A stretch of 64,000 bases of DNA, from contig JACSYO010001864.1 of assembly GCA_016806645.1 (NCBI GenBank), forward strand, positions 512,501 through 576,500. The letters run 5' to 3'. Both the position numbers and the translations under genes were made by a program. Shown one piece after another: positions 37,001 to 51,412 of the stretch; the stretch's first letter is position 1, and every line of letters starts with the position of its first letter. The notes below the pieces were generated by a model. That model saw nothing but the letters and a program-made list of their open reading frames with translations, was not told the DNA's origin and did not search any database. The stretch comes from Ophiodon elongatus (lineage: Eukaryota > Chordata > Actinopteri > Perciformes > Hexagrammidae).

Positions 37001-38590
37001 TAAACTCTTTTAACTGCTGTTTGCACTTTAGCTGATGGGACTTTTTGCATCATGCAATTTAGTTTTCACTATTTATTTGATGCCACACCCACGGCATTAA
37101 ATATAGTTTAATATTGGGCAAAATTAACATATTCTGCATAAGTATTATAGAGGAGGATCGATTGGTTTGACAAAACTTATTGTCCAAAGCACATTCTTCT
37201 CCTCTCTTTGTGTTTTCTATTTTCAGACAGACTTTATCACAATGATCAGGCTGCCCTAAAATGGAACTTCCTGTTTACACCCAAGAAAGGACAATTTAGC
37301 TGTTGAATAAATCAGGAGCCTCTCAAAGGTCACTGCATACTGAAGAAGATTGTTCAGATATATCAAAATCCTGACCAAACAGTGAAAAAACAGCGTGATT
37401 TAGGCAGTGTGACCTTTTCAGTTGTTTTAGCTCTTGTTATCCTTGTTGATTATGATTCCAACTTTTTATCCGTGTTGACTTTAACACTTGGAGGATACCT
37501 GCGTATGCCAGAAAGAGATATCACAATAAATTAATATTTGAAGGGAATGAAATCTAAAACCGTTGGGCACCTTGGTGTAGATGCAGGAAAGACTCAATAG
37601 ATAAAAGTCTAAAAACTTGCAATTCAACATAATTCAAAGAAAATTGACTTTATGATGTGTTCATATGAAGGTTTATGACACTGAGGGAATATAGATGCTC
37701 TGCAGAGCAGACAGCAGGTAATTGAAGGTTTCACTTCACCTTTCAATTTACACTTTATTGCTGTTGAAATGGGGAGAGTCTCTTAACATGCAATCACAGG
37801 CCACGTGGCTGTAAAGACAAGGTACTGCAGCCACACCCACACACTCACTTCACACATGTCACCTCACAGAAACAGACCTCAGATCAGGTGTGTGTACAAC
37901 TGCTGTCTTCTGTGGTACATTGGAAAAACCAGCAAGACTGAGCTAGATCTTCATCCAGTTATCCAACAGAAAAACCCAAACCATTGTTGCCAACTTTTTT
38001 TTCAAAAAAGTAGCTCGCAGCCCGAGCTCCAAATGTCGCTAGAAAGGTGACAACACTGACAGCCCGTCCCTTCCTTGCCCCCCTCCAAAGCCACTCCCCC
38101 CAAATTATCATTATGAACGTAAACAAAAAACATGGCCATTGATATTAATCACATCTGTCAAGCTAGCGGCCTGTGGAAGACTATGGTGACAAGCACGAGC
38201 AGATAGTGCACAGGCAGGTAGCTTATTGCTTATTTCAGTCCTGCAACAGCACAGATACCTGATTTATTTTTATTTTATTTATATATTTTTTGGGGGAGGG
38301 ATGTAAAGAGAATTTCAACAAACATAATGAAAAAAAGGTTTATAAAGTACATTACTTGCCCTAGCTGAACACTGCTAGCTCAAAGCTCTGGTAAAATAGC
38401 TTGTTTTGACTTTTTATTTATTTCACTAGTGTTGGAGTGGGGCGGTTTTATTTATATGGAGATTTTGCTTGTTAGTAAGGCATCTTCCTTCCTAACCAAC
38501 ACAATGCCGTACCGGTTACACACATGCTTATAATTTATATTGTTTAAGACAAGTTCTGCAAGATACTTTGTTCCTACCGTTGAGCAAATT
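31010..38590. other. Intergenic DNA, no gene recognised
   Basis: It holds a SINE-like fragment near 34490-34620, an AAAG/GA-rich tract at about 36680-36763, and a poly-T run near 35107. The stretch 31730-32030 looks less repetitive and slightly richer in homeobox-like TAAT words, but conservation cannot be judged here. Confidence 0.6.
36680..36763. repeat. Purine-rich AAAG/GGGA/GA tract
   Basis: Runs of gaaagaaagaaag, then ggagggagggaga and gagagagaga on the plus strand. Confidence 0.85.
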
Positions 38591-39010
38591 TCCTAAACAG
38601 TTTGACATTTTCGGAAATATGCTTATTAGCTTTTTCGCAGAACGTTGGATGAGAAGATTGATGCCACTCTTAAATCGTAATGGTAAATATGAAGCTACAG
38701 CCAGTTAGCTTGGCTTAGCTTAGCGAAAAGACTATTTAAGACCTTTTATCTAATTATATATCATATTTGTGTTCTTCACCACAAGACAGTCGGGCAACCA
38801 CCGTAGAAACCAGGAAGTTGGTACTCCTGCCCAAGTTTTTTTTAATCTTTGGACAGAGCAAGGCTAGCTGTTTCCCCTGATTCCAGTCTGTTTTCTAAGC
38901 TAAGCTAACTGTCTCCGGATTGCTTAATATTTAACAGACAATCATGAGAGTCCTACCAATCTTCTCATCTAACTCTCAGCAAGAATGCAAGGCGTATTTC
39001 CAAACGTGTC
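38591..39010. repeat. Palindromic dispersed repeat, copy 2 (about 420 bp)
   Basis: It starts acagtttgacattttcggaaat, passes gcttagcttagcg and, beyond the centre, ctaagctaagctaac, and ends gcgtatttccaaacgtgtcac. The two halves are inverted relatives of each other. It is the same family as 19750, 44911 and 56961. Confidence 0.75.
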
Positions 39011-41008
39011 ACTTGCTAAGTGCATTATCAACCAGGCCATGACAAAAACTGATCCCAGCCAGGAAATCCTCCTTGGAATAACATAAAAAAGATGGAGTGG
39101 GTGAGGAGCTAGAAAGCAACGTGTATGCCTGGGTGGGACCGGGAGGAGTTGGAAATGGTGGGAATATGGCGTGGCAGCAAAGAGAACGAGGGAGGAGGAT
39201 GAGGAGTGTCTGCGAGTGCAGGTTTCTCCCTCTCCACTCTTTTTTCCATCCATCAGTGAAAGTAGGCTCATGCAGCCCTTAAGAAAAGCGGTCCGCCTAC
39301 TATATCACTTCCCCTCATACTGGAGGTGTGTTTACCTCCTGAAGGGTGTCATCCAGTGGATACACCTACCAACACCCACAACAGCACCTGGGCAGACTCG
39401 TTACAACTCCCCCTCTGACCACCAGGGTAGGGGGGGAAAGAGGATCGCTATCAAATGCCAAACCTTTGGCTACAGAGATTCCATTTAAGCATCATTCCTT
39501 CCCTGTTTGAGTTTTGGTTCCACTGTTTCTGACAAGCACTGCAGGCTGAGACAATCCAGCAGTGGGAGTCTGAACACAGGGAAAGAGAGAAAGGGAAGTG
39601 GGGAAAAAAGGGCATGGGGGAGGGGAGAGTTTTGGACCGTTTTAAGATGTCTGTGGAAAATGAATCATTGGGGCCTGCACAGGGGAGATCCAGAGGAGAA
39701 ACGCATCTGGTTAGGTAGAAAAAACAAAAGAATAGGATTGAGAAAAGAGCAGAAACGCATTTCCTTTAGGAGAGTTAAAAGGTGTGGAGGGTTTGTTTAA
39801 AATGTCTGTTAGACGTCATGTGCCTTTATCAGAATACAGTAGTAATGGAGAAGAAATGTATAAGAAGAAACTGAGAGATAAATAAAAAAGGAGATTCAAT
39901 ATACGTTTGCATAAAGTTTACACAGTGACAGATGAGGAGAGAGAATGGGGGGGAAAGGAGACTGTGAATTGTCATCTGTGAGTTTAATGCCATGTTATTC
40001 TAAGCTGGAGACGTCCCTCCCTAAACACCGACTGTTCTCCACAATAGGCGGGCAGACGCAGGCAAATGCAATCCAACGCTGCCAGCTCTCGATTCACTTT
40101 GGTCGTCAGGGCTTGTCATTAAGATTTTTTTTCCCTGTTCTCTTTTAGAAATTGGTTTGCGCCACGAGAGGCAGACACCGTCTCAGGAGCCTGACCCAGC
40201 CACGTCATCTCCAGGTCTGTGTGGAGGGAAATGAGTACTGTGCACCACATCATTATAGAAAAAAAGTTGTTTTATCAAACGAGGAAAGAATTTACATTCC
40301 ATGGAACTGCGAGACTGTTTAAACCTGCTACCTTACAGTTTTCTCTTTTAGTTTCCGTGTGAGGTTGTGAGAAAAAACAAGAGGATTTTTTTATCGCTGC
40401 ACACTTCCATCAAAAGAAAATATTTTTAAAGGTTGTGTGCATCTTTGGTACACAGTGCCCCAAAATTCAGTAGGCAGATTTGTGATCTTTAGGATTTGTG
40501 CTTGAAATATTAAATAAAGCTCTATGGGTTTGAACATGGCATGGGTTTATAATGACTGGTTCACCTGCAGGCTGGTAGGTTGCAATGAGGGAGTTTTACT
40601 TGAGAAATGTAAAGAAAGATTCAATATGTTACACAGAAAACACCTTGGACCATAATGGGAAATGCTAATACTTAGTGTTTCAAATGCAAGTATTGCCTCA
40701 GAGGGAGTAGACATGGGAGAGGAAAGGCAGAAGGAATAGAATAAAAAGAAGAAGAAGAAAGGGAGGAGAATTCCTGCCATGTTGGAAGACTACCAGATCT
40801 GAGGGGCTGAAAGCTGCAGATTTAGAGCTCAGACTACATGCAAGAAAACTCATTTCACTCTCAGCAATTTCACTATAAGTAAAATCTTGCAGCATTCCCG
40901 ATTGGAATAACTACTGACCCTTAAACGGTTTGGAAATGTTGAAAGAAAGAAGGTGAAAGTAAAATGTCTCAGAAAGCGAAAGAAAGAGAGATTTTTCTGA
41001 TGGCATGA

Positions 41009-41064
41009 GTGTGTGTGCGTGTGCGTGTGCGTGTGCGTGTGCGTGTGTGTGTGCGTGTGTGTGT
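41009..41064. repeat. GT/GC microsatellite
   Basis: Alternating gtgtgc units, about 56 bp. Confidence 0.9.
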
Positions 41065-43258
41065 TGACACTGAAGACCCCAGGGATCAGTCAGAGGAAAC
41101 ACCCCTGATTCCTGCTCAGTGTGTTCATCCTGTCTGACACCGGCTAAGAAAATACAGCAACATGTGCACCTCACCACCAGACGTTCTCACCTGAGTGTGT
41201 GTATTAGTGTGTGTGTTTGTTTTCATACATTAATGTATGAAACCTGAAGTGGACGATGTCCATCACTTGGCATGTAGAATCCCATTTTCTGTGTTTAATG
41301 TCTTAAAGGATAAATCGGTTTTTAGCCTTGTTGATCAAGACATCCGTTACATTAAATCTATGCTGAATGCTTTGCTGTCATTTCTACACTATATGACCAC
41401 ATCCTATGAGGTGGAAAACTCAAATTATTGTAGAATTAAATTAAATGTGTATTACTTTCATATATCTTCATCTTACATATCTTCACATATCATATATTTC
41501 AGCTCAAATGATGGAGCAGGAAAATAATTATTCAATATATCTTTGAAACATTGGTGTAACAAAAAGTAAAAATCTTAAATCAGTTTTGAAGTGGGATAGT
41601 CTGCCTACCCATACTCATCACCTCAATGTGATTGGTTTACATGACTATGTACCTAAAATAAATGTTTTATAGATTAAAGATGGAAATATGGTGAGATACT
41701 TCAGTGACATGTTTATGTTTTGGAAGGAAAAACATGGTTGGGCTTTTTTTTTTGTGCCTGAGGGAGAGAAAGGTGTCACATTTCCCATAGCAAGTCTCAG
41801 CACATGTGTAATCCCAGCCTGGTCAGTCTCAAACATCCATGATGTCGATCACCATGGTCACAGAAAAAGAAATGATTGCTGGACAGATGATGGTCAGGGA
41901 TTAATGGGGAATAGGGCAAAAACAAAAGTCTGTCTAAAAGTTGCAAATCTCTTTATTATTTATATCCATATATAAAGGGATATATACTGTATGTAAACTT
42001 AAATAGGTTGCTCTATACATCTAAAATGAGAAAAGATATATAAACCTAACTGAGCATCTTTAATAATAATATTCTGGGTGTTTCTGTTTGGAGAGGAAAC
42101 AGACATGTATTTAGGATGAAAGCCCACCAACAGGTACAGTGTTATTATTTCCTTATTTAGATCATAATAGGGTGCCATCCTAAACTATGGCAGCTTCAAA
42201 GTCCTCTCATCTGCTTTTTAATCCAATCAGAAGATGAGAAGGAAATAGATTCTGGGGCTACTTCTGATTACAGTCAGGTATGAACCCTTTGATAAATAAC
42301 TGAAGCTTCATTTCAAAGGCCCAAATATCTCCTCCATCCCTTAAAAGAGTTTTAGACTTAAACTTCCCATGCTGAAATATTTACATAGATGTGATGAAGA
42401 GTGCTTGTACCTCTCTGTAGTGGCAGGAAACTGATCAAACACTAAAATAAATGTGCAGAATTGACATGAACTTATTACACAACCCACAGTTCTACATAAT
42501 TTCTTTTTTTTTCACTTGCCTGAAGTCAAATTTGACTTGCCCCTTTACAAATACTTTTATTTATTATTGACTATCCAAATGGCAACAAAGATTGAAAGAT
42601 TGTTTATTGTCATGTTTAAACCTCCTTGCTCTCAAACTTTGCGGCAAATGTCCAATACGTAGTAATGTTTCCAGGATAATTGAAACGCTCGCTTGAGCTT
42701 CAGCTCACTTGTCTTTACCAGCCACCATTTTCTCACCAGTGCCCAGCAGATGCTGCGCATGTGCAACACTCAACGGCGTGAGAAGGAAGCGAGATGGCTC
42801 ACTCCTTTTTAGTTGTTAGATTTAGTATCCTGACGTGGCATTTTACTTGCCCAGGGCCAGCAAGCAAGCCCTATTGTTAAACCATGTAATCTGTGTCTTC
42901 AATTTTCTTTGCAACATTTTATTTCCGAGTTGTACACAATCATACATTTTGACACACTTTCTTTAATTCAATACATTGGTCTTGACTATTAATTCATCAC
43001 AGCTTTAATTAATAATGTAGTCCAGTGAAGTTGTGCTAATGTATTACGCCACTGAAGTGCACTGCTCACTTCAGGCTCAGTGGATACATTATAATGATCC
43101 TACAAATCCCAAATGTAACACTAAACTTCTTATATTTGCATGAGAATGTGAATTCCACATGCAAGCAAGAGTTTCTGAATACCCACTTTATAAAGGGCTT
43201 CTATTTAACGTAATTAAAATTAAATCTAACCACAACACCCTTTTTTACTAAAGGATAG

Positions 43259-43259
43259 G

Positions 43260-43305
<46 letters not shown>

Positions 43306-43308
43306 TCC
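43259..43308. repeat. CT microsatellite
   Basis: Uninterrupted ct repeat of about 42 bp, followed by a C-rich tail. Confidence 0.95.
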
Positions 43309-44910
43309 CCCAACCCCGAGTCAGGCCCTGTTCTCTTCAGCTCAGAGTCTGTCTCTGCTTTCAAACCCCCCCCAGACAGACCGCCTTCACGCTCCCCTCC
43401 TCTCAGTGACCGGGTAACTCAGGTCACAACTGCACAGCAGTGTTGAAACTATAGCATCTAGCAATTTTGTCATATTAATTAACACATGCTATACATATTG
43501 GACTGACTAAAGGATTCATTTAAAACAAAGAACAACAATGTTTAATAATGTTTGTTTGAATACAATATTTCAAAAACAATACTTTTTTCTATCTTCCTTT
43601 CACAGTTTTCTTGCTTTTCCATGTTGGGTATGTTTTTATATATACTGCACATTGTGCACGTTTCCTACCATCATCATCAGTTATATCAGTTGTTCTTTTT
43701 AGCCATCCAGCTGTGTTTTTTATATCTGCCCTCCTTCTGCTGCATTGTAAGTGTGTGTATGTGCATCCCATCTAAATGGATATTTAGCACTAAGCACCCA
43801 AAACAACTGTTAATATTTAAAAAAAAAAAGAAATGCAGGAAAACCAGACATGTTCTCTTCCTCCCCTCCTCCATCCAGATCTAGCTGTGGACACGTGGAA
43901 GAATATTCTGGTCATCATGAAGTTTTGGGCTCAGGAGGGGAAAAAAAGAAAGGCACAAAGTGGAGAGGAGGAAAAGAAAATATTTTTTTGTAAAATCAGA
44001 CTCCTCCCCTGCATTACGACTGGCTGCAGTAGATCATCTGGTCAACAAACTGAACTGGGTGAAGAGGGGAAGTGTGGACACGCCCTGAAGCTATGAAGTG
44101 CGTGTGGCATGTATGTGTTTATATTACAGACAAAAAGAAAAGACGGAGGAAGAGTAAAGTAAAAGAGAAATGGCAAAGAGGGAATAATATAAACTTGTTT
44201 TCTTCCTTACATATTGATATGAATAAATATGTATCTTGAGCATCAAATACATATGTCCGAAAACTATTTGCTTGTTCTCTTTATTGCTATTGGGGGGCTT
44301 TTTGTTGATTTGCAGATAGCTGTAGAGAAGAAAAGGTGTGTGAGGAGGAGAGAGGGAGTGAGACGAGCCCATACCTGTCCCACGTAAATCCTGGAATGAC
44401 TGGGAGTACAAGAGTCGGGACCACCTCATTGTTTTAACAAGTGGTCTCATCCATTAGTCTTTACTGTCATTATAAAACCAGTGCTCAGCTGGCTCACCAA
44501 ACACCTCATTCTTTTGCTATTTGCTTGTGCAGAAAATACTTATTTTAAGTCATAGCCAATTTAAGGCTTTATAGTAGATCTGAGTATTACTGATTCTCTT
44601 AAAAAACTGCACTTTTGGGGCAAATTCACAATATTTCAGTCCAAACTTCAAAGTAGAATTCATGTATTATTTTCCTTTTGTTGATAAAGTATCTCTTGGA
44701 AGAGAGATAGTACTTTCCTGCATAATAAGGCAAACTCTGGAGTCAGCTCATAGTGAAAGGGACACTTCCTTTCTCAACATAATGATATGGACCAATTGGG
44801 TTTAAAAAGTCTATCTGCACACTTTCTGGGTTAAGACAGCAACAAATTAAGCTAATTGTCTCATTCTTTCTCTAAACATGTATTATTTATCTATCCATTT
44901 CCATGTTAAA

Positions 44911-45370
44911 GAAAAAGTTCAACATTTTGGGAAATATTCATATTCTTGTATTGTTGCAGAAAGTTATGTATGCTAAATATGAAGCTACCACAGCAGCCAG
45001 TTTGCTTAGCTTAGCATAAAGACTGAAAACAGGGGTAAACATCTAGCCTGGCTTTGTCCAAAGGTAACAAACAAATGTACATGTTGTATGTTTGTTTAGT
45101 CCTGTTTAATCTTAACCCAAACCCACTGTATTGTTTTTACACTTCAGATTTTGTACAGATTAAAAGATTAACAATATACATTGTGTTACTTTGTGAGCTT
45201 TTAGCATAGAGCTAGGCTCAATGTTTCCTCCTGTTTCCAGTCTTTGTGCTATGCTAACCTAAACTAACTGGCTACTGGCGGTAGATTCATATTGAGCATA
45301 AAAACCTGAGAGTGTTATCAGAGCTCTAAGCAAGAAAGCAAAAATTCCCAAAATGTCAAACTATTCCAGC
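44911..45370. repeat. Palindromic dispersed repeat, copy 3 (about 460 bp, the most complete)
   Basis: The left end aaaagttcaacattttgggaaat is the inverse of the right end attcccaaaatgtcaaactatt. Internally, gcttagcttagcataaagactg is answered by cagtctttgtgctatgctaac. No coding capacity. The inverted ends suggest a non-autonomous DNA transposon (MITE); the family name is not known to me. Confidence 0.8.
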
Positions 45371-45679
45371 TTTACTCTGCATCTGCTAGCCTAATTACTC
45401 CGCTGTTTCTCCTGATAGAGATTTTAATGAAGCTGAATTTGTTTTTCAAGAAAAAATGGCAAAATGGCAAAGATCTTTCCTCCAAACAACACTGACACAT
45501 CAACGTTCAGATTGCCTCCATTTTGTTTCTCTCTCCATCTGTCTGTTACCTTCCTCTTTGTGGACAGAGACATCAAGACAAAGAGGGAAAAGGGACAAAG
45601 AACAGTCAGGTAACAGAGAAGGGATAAGTCATGGAATGAAATAAGAAAAGATATAAGATTAAAATGAAAATGAAAAGTG

Positions 45680-45727
45680 AAGATGAAGAAGAAGAAGAAG
45701 AAGAAGAAGAAGAAGCAGCAGCAGCAG
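45680..45727. repeat. GAA/GCA trinucleotide repeat
   Basis: About 11 aag units followed by four agc units. Confidence 0.95.
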
Positions 45728-46253
45728 GGAAGTAGAAGGAGGAAAGCAGCAGTAGATTTTTACCAGATGCAGAACTTTCACAGTGGACGTCAGCCAACAG
45801 GCATGTACTCATGCTTTAGCTATGTCATGGGCTGCCTGCTCTACCCTAAAACCTCCCCCTTCCTTTATTCTCTCTCTCACTCTATACTTCTTTTAACCTC
45901 TCTCTCTCACCTACCCCTCTTCTCCCAACCTCTCTAAACCCAGTTAACCCTCTCTCTCTTTATCTCTCTTCCTGTCGTTCTTTCTCTGACTCATCCACAT
46001 ACTGCATAAATAAACGTCTGATAAAAGGGGGGACGTGGACTGTGTATTGTCGTGATAAATGCTAGTCATGAATTTCATCTTGGTATAAGGTCGGGTGGCA
46101 AATTTAAAGGACTTGGGCTTTGAAATACAACAACTGGTTCCATGAAAACTCAGATGTACAGGGTACGAGTTTTGTCTGACTAAGTGAGGTTGAACAGACG
46201 CACAAGGCTAGAATTTTCTATGATGGTGATTTTCCATTGAGCGCTCAAGAAAC

Positions 46254-46310
46254 GAGAGAGAGACACAGACAGAGAGAGAGAGAGAGAGAGAGAGGGGAGA
46301 GGGGGAGGGA
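46254..46310. repeat. GA microsatellite
   Basis: agag repeat with short interruptions, then a G-rich tail. Confidence 0.9.
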
Positions 46311-49300
46311 CTAGACAAAAGAAATTGAGAAAAAAAAACATCTGTAATTCTCAAATGGAATTTCTTCCATCATGAGCCAAACCTCCCAATGTAACCAGCA
46401 GAGGAGGTCAGCACACACTAAGAGTCTGGTGGATCTGGTGGCCTATATACACTATAGATCAACACACCCCACCTACAGTTAAAGCAGGAAGACTTCCCAA
46501 AACCAAAACTACATGAACTAATTCTGGAGATGCTTGTAGGTTATTTGATGTGCACAGAGAGAAAACCATCACTCCTTCATGATTAAAGATCCTAATTCAG
46601 AAAGATCTGTTGTATTGGTGACCAAAAACGAGTGTTTTATGTTTCTGTTCTTTGCCTTAGATGACACTTTGACCTGTAATTGGGGACAGAAAGGTAACTA
46701 AAGATATTAAATCGCCCTAAAAACACAATAAGGGGGTCTACATCTGCGATGATGTCATCGGGCCAGTCCAAACTACCAGACTGGCGGGGGGTGAGGACTT
46801 TACTAATGACTGTAATGTGGGAAAGACTACCCCTGCCACTTTAAGACTGTGCCCGCCACATGGCTCCATCAGGATGTAATGCATTCCAGGTGTGGCAGAG
46901 GCTTTTAGTTTTTTGTTGTATTCACTCTCTCTCACGCATACATGCATAAACACAAACAAACAGAAGCCTGCATACGTGATCTCACAAGTTCTGAACACAT
47001 CAAAATTATTTTGCATTAAGGAAACTTTGGCTTCCCATAACATACACACACAGCTACGCAAAGCAGCATATTCGGGGAATATACAGGAAACAAAGCATTT
47101 CAAGCCGAGCTACAAGCTCATGTGGAGCAATCTGTAACTTACATTAACTATGAGCAATTTGCTAATTAGCAAGTTAAACATGATCCCTTTCTATATGGAT
47201 ATCCTGCTGTTCCTGGTGCCTTCATTTCATAAAGGTCTATTATTTTTATATACACGGAAATTATAAATGGATCTAATTATCTTCTTCATTGTTTTATACA
47301 GTGTGTATGAGCCTACACATAAATAAAGATAACTAAAGGCTTGCCATTTAATACTGTTCTGTGATGTTTGTGGTTTTCTCATGTTTACATTATCAATACA
47401 ATGGCCACTTCCTTTCCATGTCAATCTTTGTTTTGAAGGCGGCGCTGTGCTATAGTGATGTGTAACCGTTCTCACCTGCACAAACCACAAAGCCACCATG
47501 AGGCCAGGCTGTCTATGAGAACTGTAATAAACATACTTGGTCAGCCACTAACTTCCAAACTCACCTGGAGATTTCCTGAAACAAGCCGCATTTTCACCAA
47601 TTAGCGTACTCCACTTTCCTTAATTAAGTCTCCCTCATACTCCAAATCCATTGTGATTAATGCATGTCATTTAAAAGTGAAATGTGTAATAAAAAGCCAA
47701 CTACTGACTAACAGCAGGGTAAGAATATGCAAAATTTGTCTAAACTGCTGAAACTCTGAAGGCCGGTAAAAAGTAATACCACTATTTTATAAACTTCACT
47801 TGTGGCGTCGGCCTATAGTTTACCTTAGCCCTCTTTGTGTTTGTGCCACATCAACAAGGGACTGTACGGATCGTGTACATTTTGTTAACGGAAATCAGTC
47901 TCCAAGAGCTGTCGTCCATTTCTCCCAGAAAAGTATTTTAATGGTGGCAGGGAGGATAAAACAAAAATACGAGTCCCTTTGCTGTTTCTGCCACTTTGTA
48001 TTTTTGTACCAAACTATCAAAACACACATGAACCCTCTACCTTCAACGTGACTGACAAGCCCACGGGACAGCTTTACTTCTTGGTCCTCTCATGTTGGAC
48101 TGAGGACAGCCTGGACGCTACAGTGACAGTAGTATGTAGAGACAGGACGGGTCGGGGCTGGCTGTTTAACTTGATCATTTCAGTAGATATCTCTGTCACA
48201 CCATGCAAAGATGTCTTTTCACTAACGTCAGCACTGTAACCTCTTCACATTCTGTTGATAATCATTACTTCATTTATTTTTGGAATGTTTTAAACTAATA
48301 TTCTGGCCTGATCTTACACATTGCACCTTTACAGCAAAAGTATGGGAATAAATACACTTATATCACGGATAATTGGAGATTTTGATTTGTATGTATTGTT
48401 TATATTTTATTGTGCACTTAATTGTTTAATTGTTATGTTTTTAAATGCCACTGCTGCCTGAGCACTCCAGATGCAAATCAGCTGGTGCAATAAGCAATGT
48501 TTGATTTGTATTTTTCTCAAGTGAACTGATCTCCGATTTAATGTCCTCTGTGAGTATTTGCATAATCTTACCTTTGTCATTAAAACAACTGGGGCTCTTT
48601 AACACACAATGCTTGTGATGATTTTTAGTGTGACATTTGTTTTCAGCCAAAGACTTATTGTATTATACATTACCCCCAAATACATTTGGATTTTGGTGTA
48701 CAAATCTGGATTTTTCAGAGCTTTGAAACCAAGCAGTGTGAATCCATATCAAATGCAAACAGCAGTGCCTCAAATCTGTATCTCTTAACAGCATCACAGG
48801 ACACAGAAAGCTGCTCCCTGCAGTAACTTGAATTGGTAAATGGTAAACTTGAGTGTTCCCTTTTTTCTCCTTTTGTTTGGCTCTGCACTGTGTTTTCTCT
48901 GGACAGCAAACCCTAACATTTGGACTGCGATCCAAAACCATGGATCCAGACAAGCTGTGCTACAGGCAGAGAAGAAAAGAGAACGTGTGGAGCATTGGGG
49001 GGGAGAGGGAGGAGGAGAAGTGATGATGTGGAGCTTGTGAAACTCAGAGTCAGACTAAGATTGAGGATTTTTAGAAAAAGGCAGAAAAGGGAAAATGGGA
49101 TGAGTATGCCACTGTGTATGTGTGTGTGTGAGTAATAGAGACATACTTTAATTATTTTCTTTCCTCTGCCAACAACTATACTTTTTTTCAACAAACACAT
49201 TTAATATAAACTGAAAAGCAGAAGCTATTTGCCTAATTTCAGCTCATTAGAGACAGTTCACATCCATCACAGATTTCATCATTAAATCATGAACTATAGT

Positions 49301-50490
49301 ACTCGGCAAGCACAGTTTAATTAAATCAATGTGATTAAGAGACTGTTAATTAAATTAAACCTAAATTAAGCTAACTTCTGTTTGCTATCAAAGGTGTTGT
49401 CTTTCATTGAGCTTTTTCCCCGTTCATTATTTCCCTGTTGGCTTCTCTTTTAAAATACTTTATATGTTTTGCTTTGGAATATATTTTCTCATCATCAGCA
49501 TCCTCTCCATCCCGGCTCCTTCTTTCAGGACAGCATCGGGGTCTTATACGAAGAAGCTCCTCCAGCTGTTAGTGTGTGTAGGTCCCATTGAAGGTCTGGG
49601 GAAGCTCCTCGCTTCCTTCAGTTTCCTGTGACTCTTAAAAACTGCACCTCTGCTCTTAACTTACCACAAAATCACACATGTTTCTTATGCAACAGAGCTG
49701 TGTGAGATGTGAACAAACTGGTTTAGAAACGAAGAATAAGTCAACGCTAAAATGAAAATACTTTCTTTAAGATTCCCATATTCATCTATACATGTCCCCT
49801 GTTGTATATATATATTCTCCATTCCACGTCATAATGTGGAAAATGTCAGAAAGAAAGTTATCATTATTATTACAAACAGTATGTGATGTGATGCTTAATA
49901 CCATGCTCAGTCCACTAACATTAAGATGTTTATATTTCTTGTATTAGTGTTTCTAGTCTGACCTGTGTTTTAGTGGAAAGCTAAGAAAGCAGGAGTGCTA
50001 TTGATGTTCTTTTCTGTCCAGACTTAAAATGTACCTCCTTTTTGGCAATTAGAAATAAAAAATGAAAGTATTTCAGTTTGAATTTAAATAGTTTTCAACA
50101 AAATCAGTTAGCTTTGCCCAAATCTTGGATTTAAGGTGGCCTGGTTTTCCTGCTGCCGATAGAAGATGTCTTCCACCCATAGTTTTAGCTTTCTACTGCT
50201 GCGGCCCTCCTCCCTCTGGCTCAGCGGGTGGAAAAAGTGACACAGCAGCTGAGTAAAATGCAGGAGGTAACGCTGCTTCCAGACAGAGTGATCAAATGGA
50301 GACAAAAGAGATCGCAGAGCTTTATTTAGTTTTGAAGGATTTATTCAGAATAAAGAAACATAGACAACTGTTAATTTAAAAGACATTGTTCACTGTGTAA
50401 CACAAACGTTTAACTAAATAGTGTGCAGTTACGAACAACAACATATGGAACATGTTCAACTGTGGAGACGGATGTGGGTCCCAACCCCCA

Positions 50491-50497
50491 ACACGCA

Positions 50498-50587
<90 letters not shown>
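50491..50587. repeat. GCAC/CA microsatellite
   Basis: Six cacg units followed by about 70 bp of pure ac repeat. It generates artefactual HTHT/CVCV open frames on both strands. Confidence 0.97.
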
Positions 50588-50590
<3 letters not shown>

Positions 50591-51139
50591 TAAGACAGTC
50601 TCTGCTCTGATCCAAGCAATCAATTTGCTGAAGTTGCTAAATAAATAACTTTTCATGTCCACTAATATATTTTCAAAAATTGGGAATTTTAACAAAGAAT
50701 TAGGTTGTACTACAACTCTCCACCATGTACCAAATCGACGAGTTAAACATCTAAAATCAACAGCCTGTCAGCTGTAACGGTAGTCCTCTCTCTGTCCTCA
50801 GGCTGCATCATTTGAACCACAAGCTCAGGGAAGTTAAAAAGGCTGATTGCCCTCAGCAAGCATCCACCAGGTGTTTTATGTGGCAGGTGGAGGTTTGATT
50901 GGTGGCAGGTGGCAGACAGTTCAAGTGCTCAGTTACGTCTGTAACCCAGAAAAGGCAGGCCGCAATCAATTTTAGTGGTTGACTACACTTAAAATACCTG
51001 CAGAGAGAAGCAAGTCATTGAGGGACGTTACAGTGCATTGAGCTGGTCTTAGTTCAGATACAATGGTCTTCATTTCTAAGTCAAACCCCCCCCCAAAAGA
51101 CTTTTTACAAAGTGGCCAAACGATGCAATTACAATTTCT

Positions 51140-51412
51140 GGGTCCATCACGTGATGTCACGGGGCCCTAAAAAGACTTTCCCCATACACTTGCAGCTGAA
51201 TCCAGAGTTAAATTCCTTCCTCTGTCCATGTGAATGAGCTGGAGAATGAGGCTCTATAAGCCCCATAATGTGAAAGAAGAAATATTTTCATCTGCATTTC
51301 ATTCTTGAGAGTCAAACATTTTGTGCTTCATGCGCCACTGAGCAGCTTTCATTGAAATGAACGGGGCGCCGCCTCCAATGCTGTATCTTGTTCTCTTTTT
51401 ACATCCATGGTT
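51140..51412. repeat. Probable dispersed teleost repeat
   Basis: The block from catcacgtgatgtcacggggc to atgaacggggcgccgcctcc and ttttacatccatgg is text I associate with a repeat found widely in fish genomes. This is recognition from memory, without an internal second copy. Confidence 0.4.

Larger units (their letters stand above)
39011..44910. other. Intergenic DNA, no gene recognised
   Basis: It holds a GT/GC microsatellite (41009-41064) and a CT microsatellite (43259-43308). The rest has only short frames without domains. Confidence 0.6.

Noticed and set aside
45606..45812. Poly-Ser / poly-Lys frames
   Set aside because: Products of the GAA trinucleotide repeat.
47800..48239. Two overlapping plus-strand frames near 48 kb
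   Set aside because: No domain recognised and no supporting splice pattern.
49407..49631. Hydrophobic plus-strand frame (MSFFPVHYFPVGF...)
   Set aside because: Hydrophobicity follows from T-rich DNA; no family resemblance.
50376..50695. Overlapping frames of CVCV and HTHT repeats on both strands
   Set aside because: Translation of the CA microsatellite at 50491-50587.
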